The notes under the pieces: model-generated
The model's input: the letters and a program-made list of their open reading frames with translations, nothing else
Told to the model about the DNA's origin: nothing
Databases searched by the model: none
NCBI RefSeq assembly: GCF_023343835.1
Contig: NC_064472.1
Coordinates: forward strand, 11,523,469 to 11,587,468
DNA length: 64,000 nucleotides
Direction of reading: 5' to 3'
Source: Lagopus muta
Lineage: Eukaryota; Chordata; Aves; Galliformes; Phasianidae
Shown here: positions 1 to 38,366 of the stretch, in pieces
Layout: every line of letters begins with the position of its first letter
How positions within the stretch are numbered: position 1 is the first letter of the stretch
Program-made: the position numbers and the translations under genes

Positions 1-327
1 CCTCTGCCCGCTACGGGGTTCGGGTCCTCCTGCGGAGGAGGAGGGCTTTTTTTTGACATCCGTCGTGTGTGGATTTCTTAGTGTTTTTATATGCCTTTTG
101 TAGTAGTGAAAGGCTTTCACGTGGGAACCTCATGAAGCGTCGTGGTGAGCAGTTATGCAAAAAGTTGAATCTCTGCAGAACTAGAGGTCCTGTGCAGGTG
201 ATGAGATTGCTGTGAATGCTCTTGCTGTGCTTTTTTGTTACCACAGTTCAAATGTGTTTTGTTGCTGTGTTGTAAGATATTTTAAGAAAATTAAATTTCT
301 TGCTTCTGTTTTTGTCTGTTTTTTTAG

Positions 328-3300
328 GGTAAATGGAAGAACAAGGAGCGGGTGCTTATTTTCTCTTCCCGTGGGATTAATTTTAGAACGAGGCACTTAA
401 TGCAAGACTTAAGAACACTGATGCCTCATTCTAAAGCAGGTAGGGCTGAGTTATTCTCAGTGCGTTTGCAGTCTCAAACCAAGTACTTCTAAGAATCTGA
501 TATTTTACAAATGTGATAGGTAACTGTTTTGATGAGACTGTAGCCTCTTATCCTAAGCAAAGAACAAACACTTTCTCAGCTGACAAATACAGCATACACT
601 GCATCCTTGTATTCTCTGGGAGATTGCTCCTATGGCTTTTGTCTTGTAAGTGTGTTTTTGTTACTGTATTATTAATTACCTAATTTCATTATAGCATCCT
701 GCTGTGTAAAGTTATCAGGGGTTTTTAGTAGAAATCTGACTTTGTGAATAAAGGGATGTATAAAATATAGTCTGGATATCTGTTATAGTACAGAAAAGCA
801 TCCTAGGACACATTCTAGAATTCTAAAAATACATGATAACAGACTACGCTTATTTACAATTGGATTGAACAAATGATTGAAGGCAGGAGTTGAACTCCAT
901 GATCCTTGTGCATCTCTTGCAACTCAGGATGTTCTATGACAGCATGACATGGCTAAAAAGCCCTTGATCAGTGACCTTCCATTCACAGCAGTAAAAACTT
1001 GGGCAAACACCATTTTAAAATGTTGTGTTTTAACTTGGTGTTCAGGCCTTCTCCACATTGTTTTTGTTTTCCAGATACTAAAATGGACCGCAAAGACAAG
1101 TTGTTTGTAATTAACGAGGTAATTCTGCTTTTAATTTTTATTTTTTGTGTGCAAGAGGTATCCAAGCTCCAAAGACTTCTTACTAGTTATAGAGTTGTGT
1201 AATTTCATAAATGAAAATTGATACTGAAAAAGTGCTAATGCCAAAGGAAAGTTGTTTTTTGATTAAGAAACATTAGGAAGTAATATGGAAAGTTTCTGAA
1301 AATGTCTTCATGACTGTATAAATAGCTCTTTGATATATTTTGTGTAGGTATGTGAAATGAAAAACTGTAATAAGTGCATCTTTTTTGAAGCTAAAAAGAA
1401 ACAAGATCTTTATATGTGGTAAGTAAATACTGCATTTTGTTTGTTAATTGCATTTATATATATCACTGGCAATGCTTCTACCTAAAGTTTGTTACTGCAA
1501 TAGTGAGGCTGCTTGAAATAGTGCTTAGTTACGTCCTAAAGAATACTGCACTTCGGTAGTAGGTAGTGTGAGTTTACAACATGCTGTTGTTTCCACAGGC
1601 TACAGAAACATTTTACAAAATTGTTCTGAAAGCAAGCAAGCCTGAGTATCCTAAAGGAACACAGTACTGCTGTAAAAGCGACTGAAATTGCTTCCATTCA
1701 GAAGTAATTTGTTGGAGTGTACTGTAGATATCCAACACAAGTTTATGGCTGCTCTTAAGATTTTTATTTTCTTCTGTCTCTGTTCTGCAGGCTTTCAAAT
1801 ACTCCACAAGGACCATCAGCTAAATTCTTAGTGCAGAACAGTAAGTTGTTTGATATTACTGTGTTTAGACTCTTACTGTCTTATCTGTACAGCTTTATCT
1901 AAGTAATAAAATGATCTTTCTTAAAAAAAAAAAAAAACCACTAGTTCATACACTGGCAGAATTGAAGATGACAGGAAACTGCTTAAGAGGCTCACGGCCC
2001 CTTCTGTCCTTTGATCCAGTAAGTATAGATCTTGCATTTAATGTGTTACATGTCCGTTTTCTTTACATTACTCATGCATTTAACTTTGTATCTAAATTTT
2101 TTTTTTTCTGTTGTAGACTTTTGACAAGGAGCCACACTATGCCTTGCTGAAGGAATTGTTTATTCAGGTCAGTGTGTAGCTTGGAAATTCTTTCGTAAGT
2201 TATTTTAATTTCTCTTTTTGTACCCCACCATACAAATTGTACACTGAGAGTCTGCAGAAAATACTCGAAGAATTAGGGTTGTTCTTAAAGTCACTGGGTC
2301 TCTTGTTCTTAAGTATGCAACCTGGAATCAGAGTCTTAATAACTTAAATTAATGCTTGTACCCTTATGACTACAGATATTGAGAAGGTGCTGCCTTTTTG
2401 TTTCAGATATTCAGTACGCCACAGTATCATCCCAAAAGCCAACCCTTTGTAGATCATGTTTTCACATTCACCATCACAGACAAGAGGATATGGTTTCGAA
2501 ATTACCAGGTTAGTTCAGCTCTTCCAGTGGTGCTCAGCAGAGTAACTATATCAAATCCAGTAATTACAATAAAATAAGAAAAGTAATTGTTTTCAGAAGG
2601 TGCCTTTTCCTGTATCTTTGGAGATAATTTGTTTCAGTTCTGTCGAGCTCTGGCTGCTCTCTGTTAGCTGTGATTCTGTAATTGGTCTCTTAATAAGAGA
2701 AATTCATAGTGAAAGCATAAGCTTCACTTTTAACTTCACTCAGTGCTTTATCCCAAAGTATGCTAGTATCCCAAAGTATGCCTGGTTTCTAACTGAGGAA
2801 TTTAAAAATGTGAAGTATTCCTAAATGCTTGCTTGAATCTAACGGAACTCCTCTGTATAAAGATTTGTGTTTGAAAAAGTGCAGCTTAGAAATTTCTGTG
2901 GCATTGTATCTTGGATTTAAGTTGTTTTATGTTATATTGTAATATAAAGTGCCTATGAGGTCATACACATTGATTCAATCCATTTGAAACAGAGTATTCT
3001 TTTACTGCAGATAATAGAAGAGGATGCATCTCTAGTAGAAATTGGGCCTCGTTTTGTTCTGAATCTCATAAAAATCTTCCAGGGTAGCTTTGGAGGACCA
3101 ACTTTGTATGAGAATCCCTATTATCAGTCCCCAAATATGGTAAGCAGCCTTGTCTTCTCTTCGGCAGTTACTTTGAAGACTGCAAGCTGTATGTGCAAGA
3201 GAATCACATATGCCTTCTCCTGAATCTCTTTGTAATGCCTTAACTGCTTGAGAACAAAATAATTGCGCGAAAATGGAATGAATGCAAAATTCCTGTCAGT

Positions 3301-3689
3301 GGAAAAGTAACAGTACGCTGTGGATTTTGACAATTAAGCAGAGAAATGTAGCCTGTTATTATAACATCTGATTTCTTGCATCTTGCTTATTTTAAACATT
3401 CTATTTTAAATCCTTATTTTTGTAGCATCGACGGTTGATAAGACTGTCAATGGCTGCTAAGTTTAGAGAGAAACATCAAGTGAAAGAAGTACAAAAGATT
3501 AAGAAAAAGGAGAGTAAAATGCTTATGGAAGAGGATCCCACTGAAGTGGTCTTTGAAACTCCAGCTGAAGAAAAGCCAGTGGAAATACAGCTTGTGAAAC
3601 CAGAGTCAAAGGCAATTGTAAAAGATAAAAGGAAACCACGCAAAATTCAGAGGAAGAAACAAAAAAAGCTTTTCAGAACTGAAGCATAA
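328..3689 (+). CDS. BRIX1: BRIX1, ribosome biogenesis protein BRX1 homologue (5' partial)
   Basis: BRIX1 is a nucleolar Brix-domain protein needed for assembly of the large (60S) ribosomal subunit. Nine exons can be read: 328-439, 1075-1118, 1348-1418, 1791-1840, 1945-2018, 2117-2167, 2407-2508, 3011-3139 and 3426-3689 (stop 3687-3689). Every intron is GT-AG and every junction keeps frame, giving 298 residues. Family-typical stretches are GKWKNKERVLIFSSRGINF at the start, KMDRKDKLFVINEVCEMKNC, EIGPRFVLNLIKIFQGSFGG in exon 3011-3139, and a Lys-rich tail after TPAEEKP. Human BRIX1 is about 353 residues, so roughly 50-55 N-terminal residues are missing. The first exon here begins exactly on a codon (Gly), so the missing coding exon(s) lie before position 1. 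No stop or frameshift is seen. The gene runs head-to-tail with DNAJC21, whose ATG is 2.2 kb downstream. Confidence 0.95.
880..945 (+). mobile_element. Short CR1 LINE 3'-end fragment in BRIX1 intron
   Basis: The stretch ending in GATGTTCTATGACA resembles the last ~60 bases of a CR1 LINE, whose 3' ends carry a CATGATC...CAACTC...TTCTATGA pattern. It lies in the intron between exons 328-439 and 1075-1118. It is short and diverged. Confidence 0.5.
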
Positions 3690-5700
3690 GCCTAAAAGTT
3701 ACAGGTGGAGATGCCAAAGTCATCTTTTAGTCTTCTGTAGCTATGTTAAATATATATATTTCTTAGCTGTATTGACAGAATATTGTGAATACTTGTTTTC
3801 TGCAGGTAAAATTAACTGGATTTCAATTCTGAGTACACAAAGATAAATTTCCTTATTAAGTTTGTACTTTGTCTTTTTTTTTGAGAGGATTTTGGGTTTT
3901 AAAAAACTTGAAAATGTGAGATGGAAAATAAGGAATTCCAAATATTCCTGCTTTTGCCTTACACTCAGATACCTGTAGGAAATAACTTGCTGTAATACAC
4001 ACAAGCAATACAGGTTTGTCACAAGTGTTCTTATCATTACGGGGAATTCAAGTCATCTATGCTAGACTTTGAAGCAGCAGGTAATCCTTTGAGAAGTTTT
4101 AACTTCACATGAATTTTCTTGTTGGGAATGATGGGTAATTTTTCTCTCACAGTCCCTAGAAAATGCAAAGAGAAATGGTTTCTTAATTGTTCTTTTCTTT
4201 TTAATTAATAGTAGAAAACTTGCCACTTTGCCTATGATAGCTTCTGTATCTAATCAGCTACATGGGACCTGAAATACTTCCACTGGGGTGAAGAGGTAAC
4301 GTAGCATTCTGTTCTTTTATAACTAATTAGAGGTTCCCTAAAAGCACAAGGTAAACGCTACCTCTGAGTACAAAAACCATGTGCCTGAAACAGAACTGCC
4401 TGTAACTCTTCTATATGGGAGCGCTGATTTTAGGCACCCATTGTGCTTAACAGAATTCTGCAGTTTTATACAGTTGCTCATGCAGACAACTTCTATTTTC
4501 ATACAGAGGCTGTCCTCTTGGTTCAGTTATATGTTTCTCAGAGTGGAGTGATGCCATGTAGGTTTTTTCCATTTTCACGCTTAAAATTTGCTTTCAGTAG
4601 AGCTCAGTGTCGTTAGAACTAAAAGCCTTGATTCTGCTGCATCTTAAAATTCAATGCTTCTGTAGCCCGCTGCACACTCATGAGCAGCTGGAAGTTCAAA
4701 GGTTGGTTTCCTGTTGGTTGACATTTCCTTAAAGCTTCAGTGTGGTTGCCTCAATTTGGGCTTTATTTTCATAAAGCTTTTAGGACGCTGTCAGTGAGCC
4801 TGCCCTTTTGCTGGATCTAAAATGAGTCAGTATGTTTGTAAGTTATTATATGGGGAAATGAGGATGTAACTTGTCTTTCAACCAAGGTAGAAGGTTGAAA
4901 CAGCCATATAAATTCCAACTGTAAATCCTGATTCATTTTAGTAGATAGTCACGGCTCTCTGTGATTATCTTCACCGTTTTCTGCTTTTCTGTTCTGTGAC
5001 TTGTTTTTTGTTTCAAAACTTCTGTACCCCTTCACAATCTTCCCCAGCTTCTGTGTGTTGGAACTGTTTTGCCTGTGCTCTATTATTATTTGGTACCCCT
5101 GTATGGGCTTTTTGTTTTTGTTTTTTTTTTCTTCCCAGCCTCTGTTCCAAGAGGAAGATGGTCTGTTAAGCATTAGGGTTCGTTCTCCACAGCAGCTCAA
5201 GGGAGATTCAGCATTCCCTTTAAAACTTAGGAATCGAAGTCTAGCTCATTTGACACAGTGTAGCTAGTCTAAAGAAAAAAGAGTCTTGGGCCAAACCCAA
5301 AGTCTTTGAAGAGCACGAATGTGTCATAACCCGTCTCTTTCCCTGGAAAAACAGTCCACGCTGACAGCTTGACAGGAATGATGTCGGATGTGAAAAAGAG
5401 CAGGAGCTACCTGTGCACCAGGAGTGCGTCTGCGAGGAGTCCAGAAGTGTGGCTGGGTCACACAATGCGAGGTTCACGGGATCACACGATATCCCGAGCT
5501 GGAAAGATCTGAGCCCAAGCTGAGCTCAGCACCGCCACTCATAATCCTGTGAGGAGCTGCGGCCGCCATCAGCTCCCCTCAGCTCCTCTGCTCTGGGCCC
5601 AGCGCACCCAGCACCCTCAGCCACCCCTAACGCTCGTTGCCCTGCAGAGCCTCACCGCGCTTACAAGGCTTCCTTGGATTCTCTCCACCCGGCCTGTATC
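3690..5700 (+). other. BRIX1 3' UTR and BRIX1-DNAJC21 intergenic spacer
   Basis: About 2 kb of AT-rich sequence after the BRIX1 stop codon. The 3' UTR must begin here. I see no canonical AATAAA close to the stop, so the cleavage site is not placed; an AATATA-like variant lies in the AT stretch near 3747-3760. No repeat family or other gene is recognised. GC content rises from about 5,400 as the DNAJC21 CpG island begins. Confidence 0.5.
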
Positions 5701-5890
5701 ACAACAACGCGGCGCCATTCCAGCGCCACCCGCAGCCCCGCTCGCAGCCCCGCCCGGCCCCAGCCGCCTAGCCCCGCCCCCGCCGCCGCGGCTCCTCCCG
5801 GCCCGCGCTCCGTACGGCCTCGCGGCCGGCTCCCTGTGTTCCCGCCCGCTGCTCCGCTCTCGCTGCCGGCCGGCTCTCCTCCCCGCCGCC

Positions 5891-20729
<14,839 letters not shown>

Positions 20730-22365
20730 AATTTTATTACACTGACAGTCTTTAGAATCATACAAGAAAATTCTCTAAAACATTGAAAAGTGTGCAAAGG
20801 TAAAGTGGGAAGGCAATCCCAGGTTTTGGTGGAAGAAACAAAAAGGAAAAAAGAAAAAAAAGGAAGATTTGGAAGATGTAACAAGGAGAATGTTATCCCG
20901 TGGAGCAATTTTTGCTTTTGCTTGTTTTTACCATTTTTTCTTTACTGACTGAACTTGACCTACCCTTCTGACAGCTGTCTTGGTGAAGGGGCAGTAGTGA
21001 TGCAGAGTTGCCTAGCATTCCTGTTGAAACTTATGTGGATGGAGTAACTATGCAGAGGGAATACATTATTTTACCACATCACAGTTGTTTTCTTTACAGA
21101 GACAGAAAATTATTTGAGGCTAAGATTGGACTCTGCTGTTTTGATCTTCCATCAAAAATGAAATATGAGCAGCACAAGTGGAAGAGTAACCATCCTCAGT
21201 GTCCCCTTCAAATTAACCAGTGGACAAAAGGGGAAAGATGTCAGAGTTGGTTAATTACAGTTTGGACAGTCCCTGTTAGTTTTGTACGTGACCATGTGTG
21301 CTAAGGTGTTTGTACTGGGGAGGGAAATCCTGTGGATGAGCCTTCCTGGAATAAGTGTGGGAAGGAATGGATGATGGCTGAAGTGTCAGTGTTAATGCGT
21401 ATGAGTTGACTTGCACGCAGGGGTTCTGTCCCATGGTACATGCACACTCGATGCTGCCAATTGAGGAGAGAGTGGCAGGTGGTATGGATTGCTCTCCACA
21501 TGTGTTTTGATTTCCTAATGAAAAACAAAATGGGAACTGGTATTATGTCTCTGTTTAAGTGTGTAATGTATTCATTCTGAATAACACTTAACAAAAAGAA
21601 AAGATGAACACCTGAGTTGGGAGTGCAAGTGAACAAAAGTGTTTTGCAAAACAAGCAGTCAGTGAAGTCAGAGAATCCAGTGTTCATGGAGGACTTGGGG
21701 ATATGGTATTTTTAGTATACTCCTAGCTTTTTCTGTATTTCTCTCATTGCATTTTCTAAATGTAATGTTCTTGCCTTACCTGAGTTGCTCCGGCATTTCA
21801 GCTTATCAAAAAAAAGGGTGGAAACAGAACTGCTACTAGATCAAGAAATTATTCAAACATTAAAACTTTCATCAAAGTAAAATGACAAATGTATAGTTCT
21901 TGCTAACAGACAACAATGCTACTTTTATTGGAGAGTGGAGAAGGTAACAAAAATTTTGTTTCAAAAGTGATTGTTAGAAAAGTTGTACTTTGTTTCACCT
22001 ATCTTTGCTAAATAACTACAAATCAAAAAGCAGCAGGAAGAAAAGCAAAGAGGTTTTTTTGTTTGTTTTTTTTTTTGTTTTTTTGGAGGGGATGATGACT
22101 GGATTTGACATTAAAAATAATTTCCATAATTAGAAACTTTCAATTTGTGTGCACAGATTTTTTAATGTTGTAATTACACTGTATCATTGTGATAAAGTTT
22201 TAGCTCTGTTTGAGACACGCAGTTACATTCTGCTCAGAATGCTTCCTAGCCCAAGAGTGACTTTGTGTGAAATCTCATGTTATGGGGTAAGACTTAAGCT
22301 GCAAAAAAACTTTTCAGTTGATTATTTTTGTTATTTAAATAAAATAAAACAATGATGAAATATTG
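20730..22365 (+). other. DNAJC21 3' UTR (inferred)
   Basis: Sequence from the DNAJC21 stop codon to just past a strong polyadenylation signal. The extent is inferred from the first clear AATAAA cluster and not from transcript data. A 98-codon open frame at 21008-21304 inside it has no recognisable features. Confidence 0.55.
22338..22348 (+). terminator. Overlapping AATAAA polyadenylation signals for DNAJC21
   Basis: AATAAAATAAA gives two overlapping canonical hexamers (22338-22343 and 22343-22348), about 1.6 kb after the DNAJC21 stop. The convergent AGXT2 stop codon lies about 600 bp further on. Confidence 0.65.
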
Positions 22366-22945
22366 GTTTTTATGTATGCTCATGCTTATTGGGTGTAAAA
22401 GGCACTGGTAGCTGCAGAGGTGACGCCATGGAAGAGGTGGTCAGGGACTCCCCTGTATTGGTCACAGCTGGCTTTGCAGCAGTCCCACCACATGCCAATG
22501 TTCAATCAAGCAAGAGTTTGTATTGCCTCTGCTGAAAATGTAGGTAAGAAATGGCAGCAAAGGAGACACAGGAACAAAGCTGGAACAAAGCTGGAACAAA
22601 TAACCTGTAACCTCACCCAAGGGGACTATAGCCTGCTAGAGAGCTTCTGCTGGAGCGTAGAAAACCAGTGAGAGAAAAGCAGCAGTAGAAGAGTAAGGAA
22701 CAAGGAGCAGCTGAAATAAACTATTGTGTTTTGACCATTCCCAACCTCTAGCATTGCCTGTTGCCTTGTTGAGGGCAACTGAAATACCTGCATTTTGATA
22801 AAATGGGGTAGAGAGCATTCTTTTAAGTCTGGTTCTGTAACAGTAGTCTTATGATGCTGACAAGTATTTTATCTTTAGACTATGCTTCCTTTAGAGTCTG
22901 GACAGCAAGGCTCAGGTCCGACGCGCATCTCGTAAAGAAACAAGA

Positions 22946-35451
<12,506 letters not shown>

Positions 35452-35869
35452 GCCCGCCGCCACAGCCGCCTCACGGGCCGCCGCCCTCGCCCCTCCCCTC
35501 GCTGTCCTGCCGCTGCGGCCGTCTGGATGGGCTGCTGCTCAGCGGCGCGCCGCTCTGCTCGGGGCTGAAGGCCGCCGGGGCGTCGCTGACTTCAGGCTGG
35601 CCCGATGTGCAAGGCCGGACCTGAGCTACTACTGAGTTGCGTTTCTTTTTTTTTTGAATGAATGATGGTCGAGCACAAGGTGAAATAATCTCGTACGTAA
35701 AGAAGCACAAACACCTCGGAAGAGTGGCTAATGCTGAATGTGCGGTCATGAAGAATGTGGTTACAAGTTCTCATCACTCTGAAATGCCGATAAATTTTCT
35801 GTGTGTTGGCCATCACTCAACAGAGAAAGCACTCCCAGGCTGAGCATGGGTGTGCGGGGCCTTGGCAGA

Positions 35870-36505
35870 AATGACAAATCAGGGAAACAGTGTAATGGCC
35901 TCACTAAGGTTGGAAAGGCCAATGAGACCATTTAGTCCAGCTGTCAGCCCATGCCTGTGTCTGCTCCAGGGTCAGCAAAAAACTGCAAGGACGATGACAC
36001 CACCAGCTCCTTGGGAGCCCGTTACAATAGCTCACTGCTCTTTCTGAGAAGTTCTTCCTACCATCCAAACCTGATACTCCCCTGGCACAATTTAAGGCCA
36101 TCTTTTCCTATCACTGTTACCTGGGAGAAGAGGCCAACCCCTGCTTCACCACAATCTACTTTCAGGGAGCTGAAGACGGCAATAAGGTCTCCCGTAAGCT
36201 TCCTGCAAACGTCCCAGTTCCCTCAGCTGCTCCCCATAAGACCTGTTTTCCAGACCCTTCAAAGCTTCACTGCCCTTCTCTGGACACACTCTTTTACCTT
36301 TCTTGTAGTGGGGGGCCAAAAACTGAGCACAGTGCTCAAGGCATGGCCTCACCAGTACTGGTACAGAGGGATGATCACCTCCTGCTGTCTGCACTATTTC
36401 TGACTCAAGCCAGGATGCCATTGGCTTTCTTAGCCACCTGGGCACACAGCAGGCTCGTGTTTAGCCAGCTGTCAGGTAACACCCCCAGATCCTTTTCCTC
36501 CATAT
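35870..36505 (-). mobile_element. CR1 LINE 3' fragment, minus orientation
   Basis: GGTTGGAAAGGCCAATGAGACC followed by CTGTCAGCCCATGCCTGTG and, further on, CAAGGCATGGCCTCACCAGT and GGCACACAGCAGGCTCGTGT read as the reverse complement of CR1 3' sequence. It lies about 420 bp upstream of the AGXT2 start codon. Confidence 0.85.
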
Positions 36506-36584
36506 AGCGGAAAAGTAGAGTCACATTGCTTTTGGCTGACAAAGTTGTAATTATTTGTTACTTATATTTATTATTATAGCATCT

Positions 36585-37002
36585 CTCCTGTGAAGAAAGG
36601 TTGAGGAACCAGGCTTGTTTAGCTTGGGAAACAGAATGCTCCAGAGAGACCTCATTGCAGCCTTTCAGTACTTGAAGGGAATGTGTAAGCAGGAGGGAGA
36701 ATGGCTGTTTATGAGGGTGGATAGTGATAGGGCAAGGGGGAATGGCTTTAAACAGAATCAGGGAATGTTTGAGTTAGATATTAGGAGGAAGTTTTTCACA
36801 CAGAGTGTGGTGACACACTGGAGCAGGTTGCTCAAGGAGGCTGTGGATGCCCCATCCCTGGAGGCATTCAAGGCCAGGCTGCATGTGGCTCTGGGCAGCC
36901 TGGTCTGGTGGTTGGTGACCCTGCACATAGCAGGGGGGTAGAAACCAGATGATCTTTGAGGTCCTTTTCAACCCAGCCCATTCTATGATTCTATGATTCT
37001 AT
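36585..37002 (+). mobile_element. CR1 LINE 3' end, plus orientation
   Basis: Blocks include GAGAGACCTCATTGCAGCCT, GGGAATGGCTTTAAACAGAA, CCTGGAGGCATTCAAGGCCA and the end TTCTATGATTCTATGATTCTA, the classical octamer repeat terminating CR1. It is oriented oppositely to, and starts within 100 bp of, the CR1 at 35870-36505. Confidence 0.92.
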
Positions 37003-37371
37003 AATCACTTTTTTTTTTCTCCGAACCATGAAAAATTCCCATTATGTACCAACTGTAATGACCACTTCAGGACATTTTGGATGAATGTAAATGCTGCTTT
37101 CATTCAGGGTTTACACCTTGGTTTAATTTCATCCCATGAAACTCAGTTAATGTACTTTAGTTTAAATTCCCAACATATTTCTACAAGACAAAGGTAATAC
37201 TAGCTTTAGCCTGCTTTATTTTTGGAAAGCAGACCAATTTGCCTTCTTTCATTTCTTCTCCATTCCCCCATTGTAATAATACTAAATAGTAGCAGAAGAA
37301 ATAGATTTGTGATGGTATTCCCTAGTAACCACTATACACAGTAATTACACACAATTGCCAGTGAAAATTAT

Positions 37372-38366
37372 GCCTATATACTAATGCACAGAGCATGGGG
37401 AACAAGCAAAAAGAGTTGCAGGCATGTGCATGCCTACAGGGCTGTGATGTTATTGGCATCAACTGAGATGTGGTGGGATGGCTCTCATGACTAGAATGTA
37501 GGAATGGATGGGTATAACTCTTTGGAAAAGACTGGCAAGGGAAAAGGGATTGGGTATTGCCTTCTACATCAATGACCAGCTGGAGCCCATGGACCTGCAC
37601 CTGTGGATAGATAAAGAGCTGACTGAGAGGTTATGGGTTAGGATTAAAGGGAAGGCAGGGGAAGGAAATACTGTAGTGGGAATCTGCTATAGGCTGCCAG
37701 ACCAGAAAAACCGACTGGATGAGGCGTTCTATAAACAGATAGGAGCAGCTTCACATTCAGTTCCCCAGTCATCATGGGGACCCCAATATTTGTTGGAGGA
37801 ACAACACAGCAGGGCACCAGCAATGAGAGAGATTCCTGGAATATGTTGTTGATAACTTCCTCTTCCATGTTGTACAAGAACCTACAGGAAAAAGTGCTAT
37901 GCTGGACCTTGTCCTCATCAACAAGGAAAAACCAAAGAATAATGTGAAACTCAAGGGCAGCCTTGGATCCAGTGACCATGAAATTGTGGAGTTAATGATC
38001 CTTAGGGCATCAAAGGTGCACTGCAAGCTTTCTGCTCTGGGCTTCAGGAGAGCAAACTCCGACCTCTTCAGGGAACTGCTTTGCAGGTTGACGTGGGATA
38101 AGGCCCTGGAAGGAAGAAGGGCCCAATACAGATGATCAGTATTCAAGGACCTTGTCCTCCAACCCCAGGAGTGCACCTCAAGAAAAAGGAAGGCAGGCAG
38201 CTTTCCCAGTGAACTTGTGAATGCCCCGTCTCCGGAAACATTGAAGGCTAGACTGGATGGGGCTCTGAGCTACCTGGTGTAGAAAGTGGTGTCCCTGCCT
38301 ATAGCAGGGGGTTGGAACTAGATGATCTTAAAGGTCCCTTCCAACCCAAACATTCTGTGATTCATA
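37372..38366 (+). mobile_element. CR1 LINE with ORF2 endonuclease remnant, internally deleted
   Basis: The left part encodes a recognisable piece of the CR1 endonuclease domain (ELTERLWVRIKGKAGEGNTV, VVGICYRLPDQ), broken by stops and frameshifts. Near 38,210 the sequence jumps straight to the 3' UTR (GAAACATTGAAGGCTAGACT...TTCCAACCCAAACATTCTGTGA). The whole reverse-transcriptase region is therefore missing. Confidence 0.88.

Noticed and set aside
1-60. GC-rich start of the window as BRIX1 exon 1
   Set aside because: No splice donor or frame matching the missing N-terminus is present; it is probably intron 1 just past the CpG island.
21008-21304. 98-codon open frame with several Cys and His
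   Set aside because: Lies in the inferred DNAJC21 3' UTR, shows no recognisable domain spacing, and has no splice or start support.
37508-37852. 114-codon open frame with endonuclease-like residues
   Set aside because: It is a decayed CR1 ORF2 remnant and not a host gene; reported as a mobile element.
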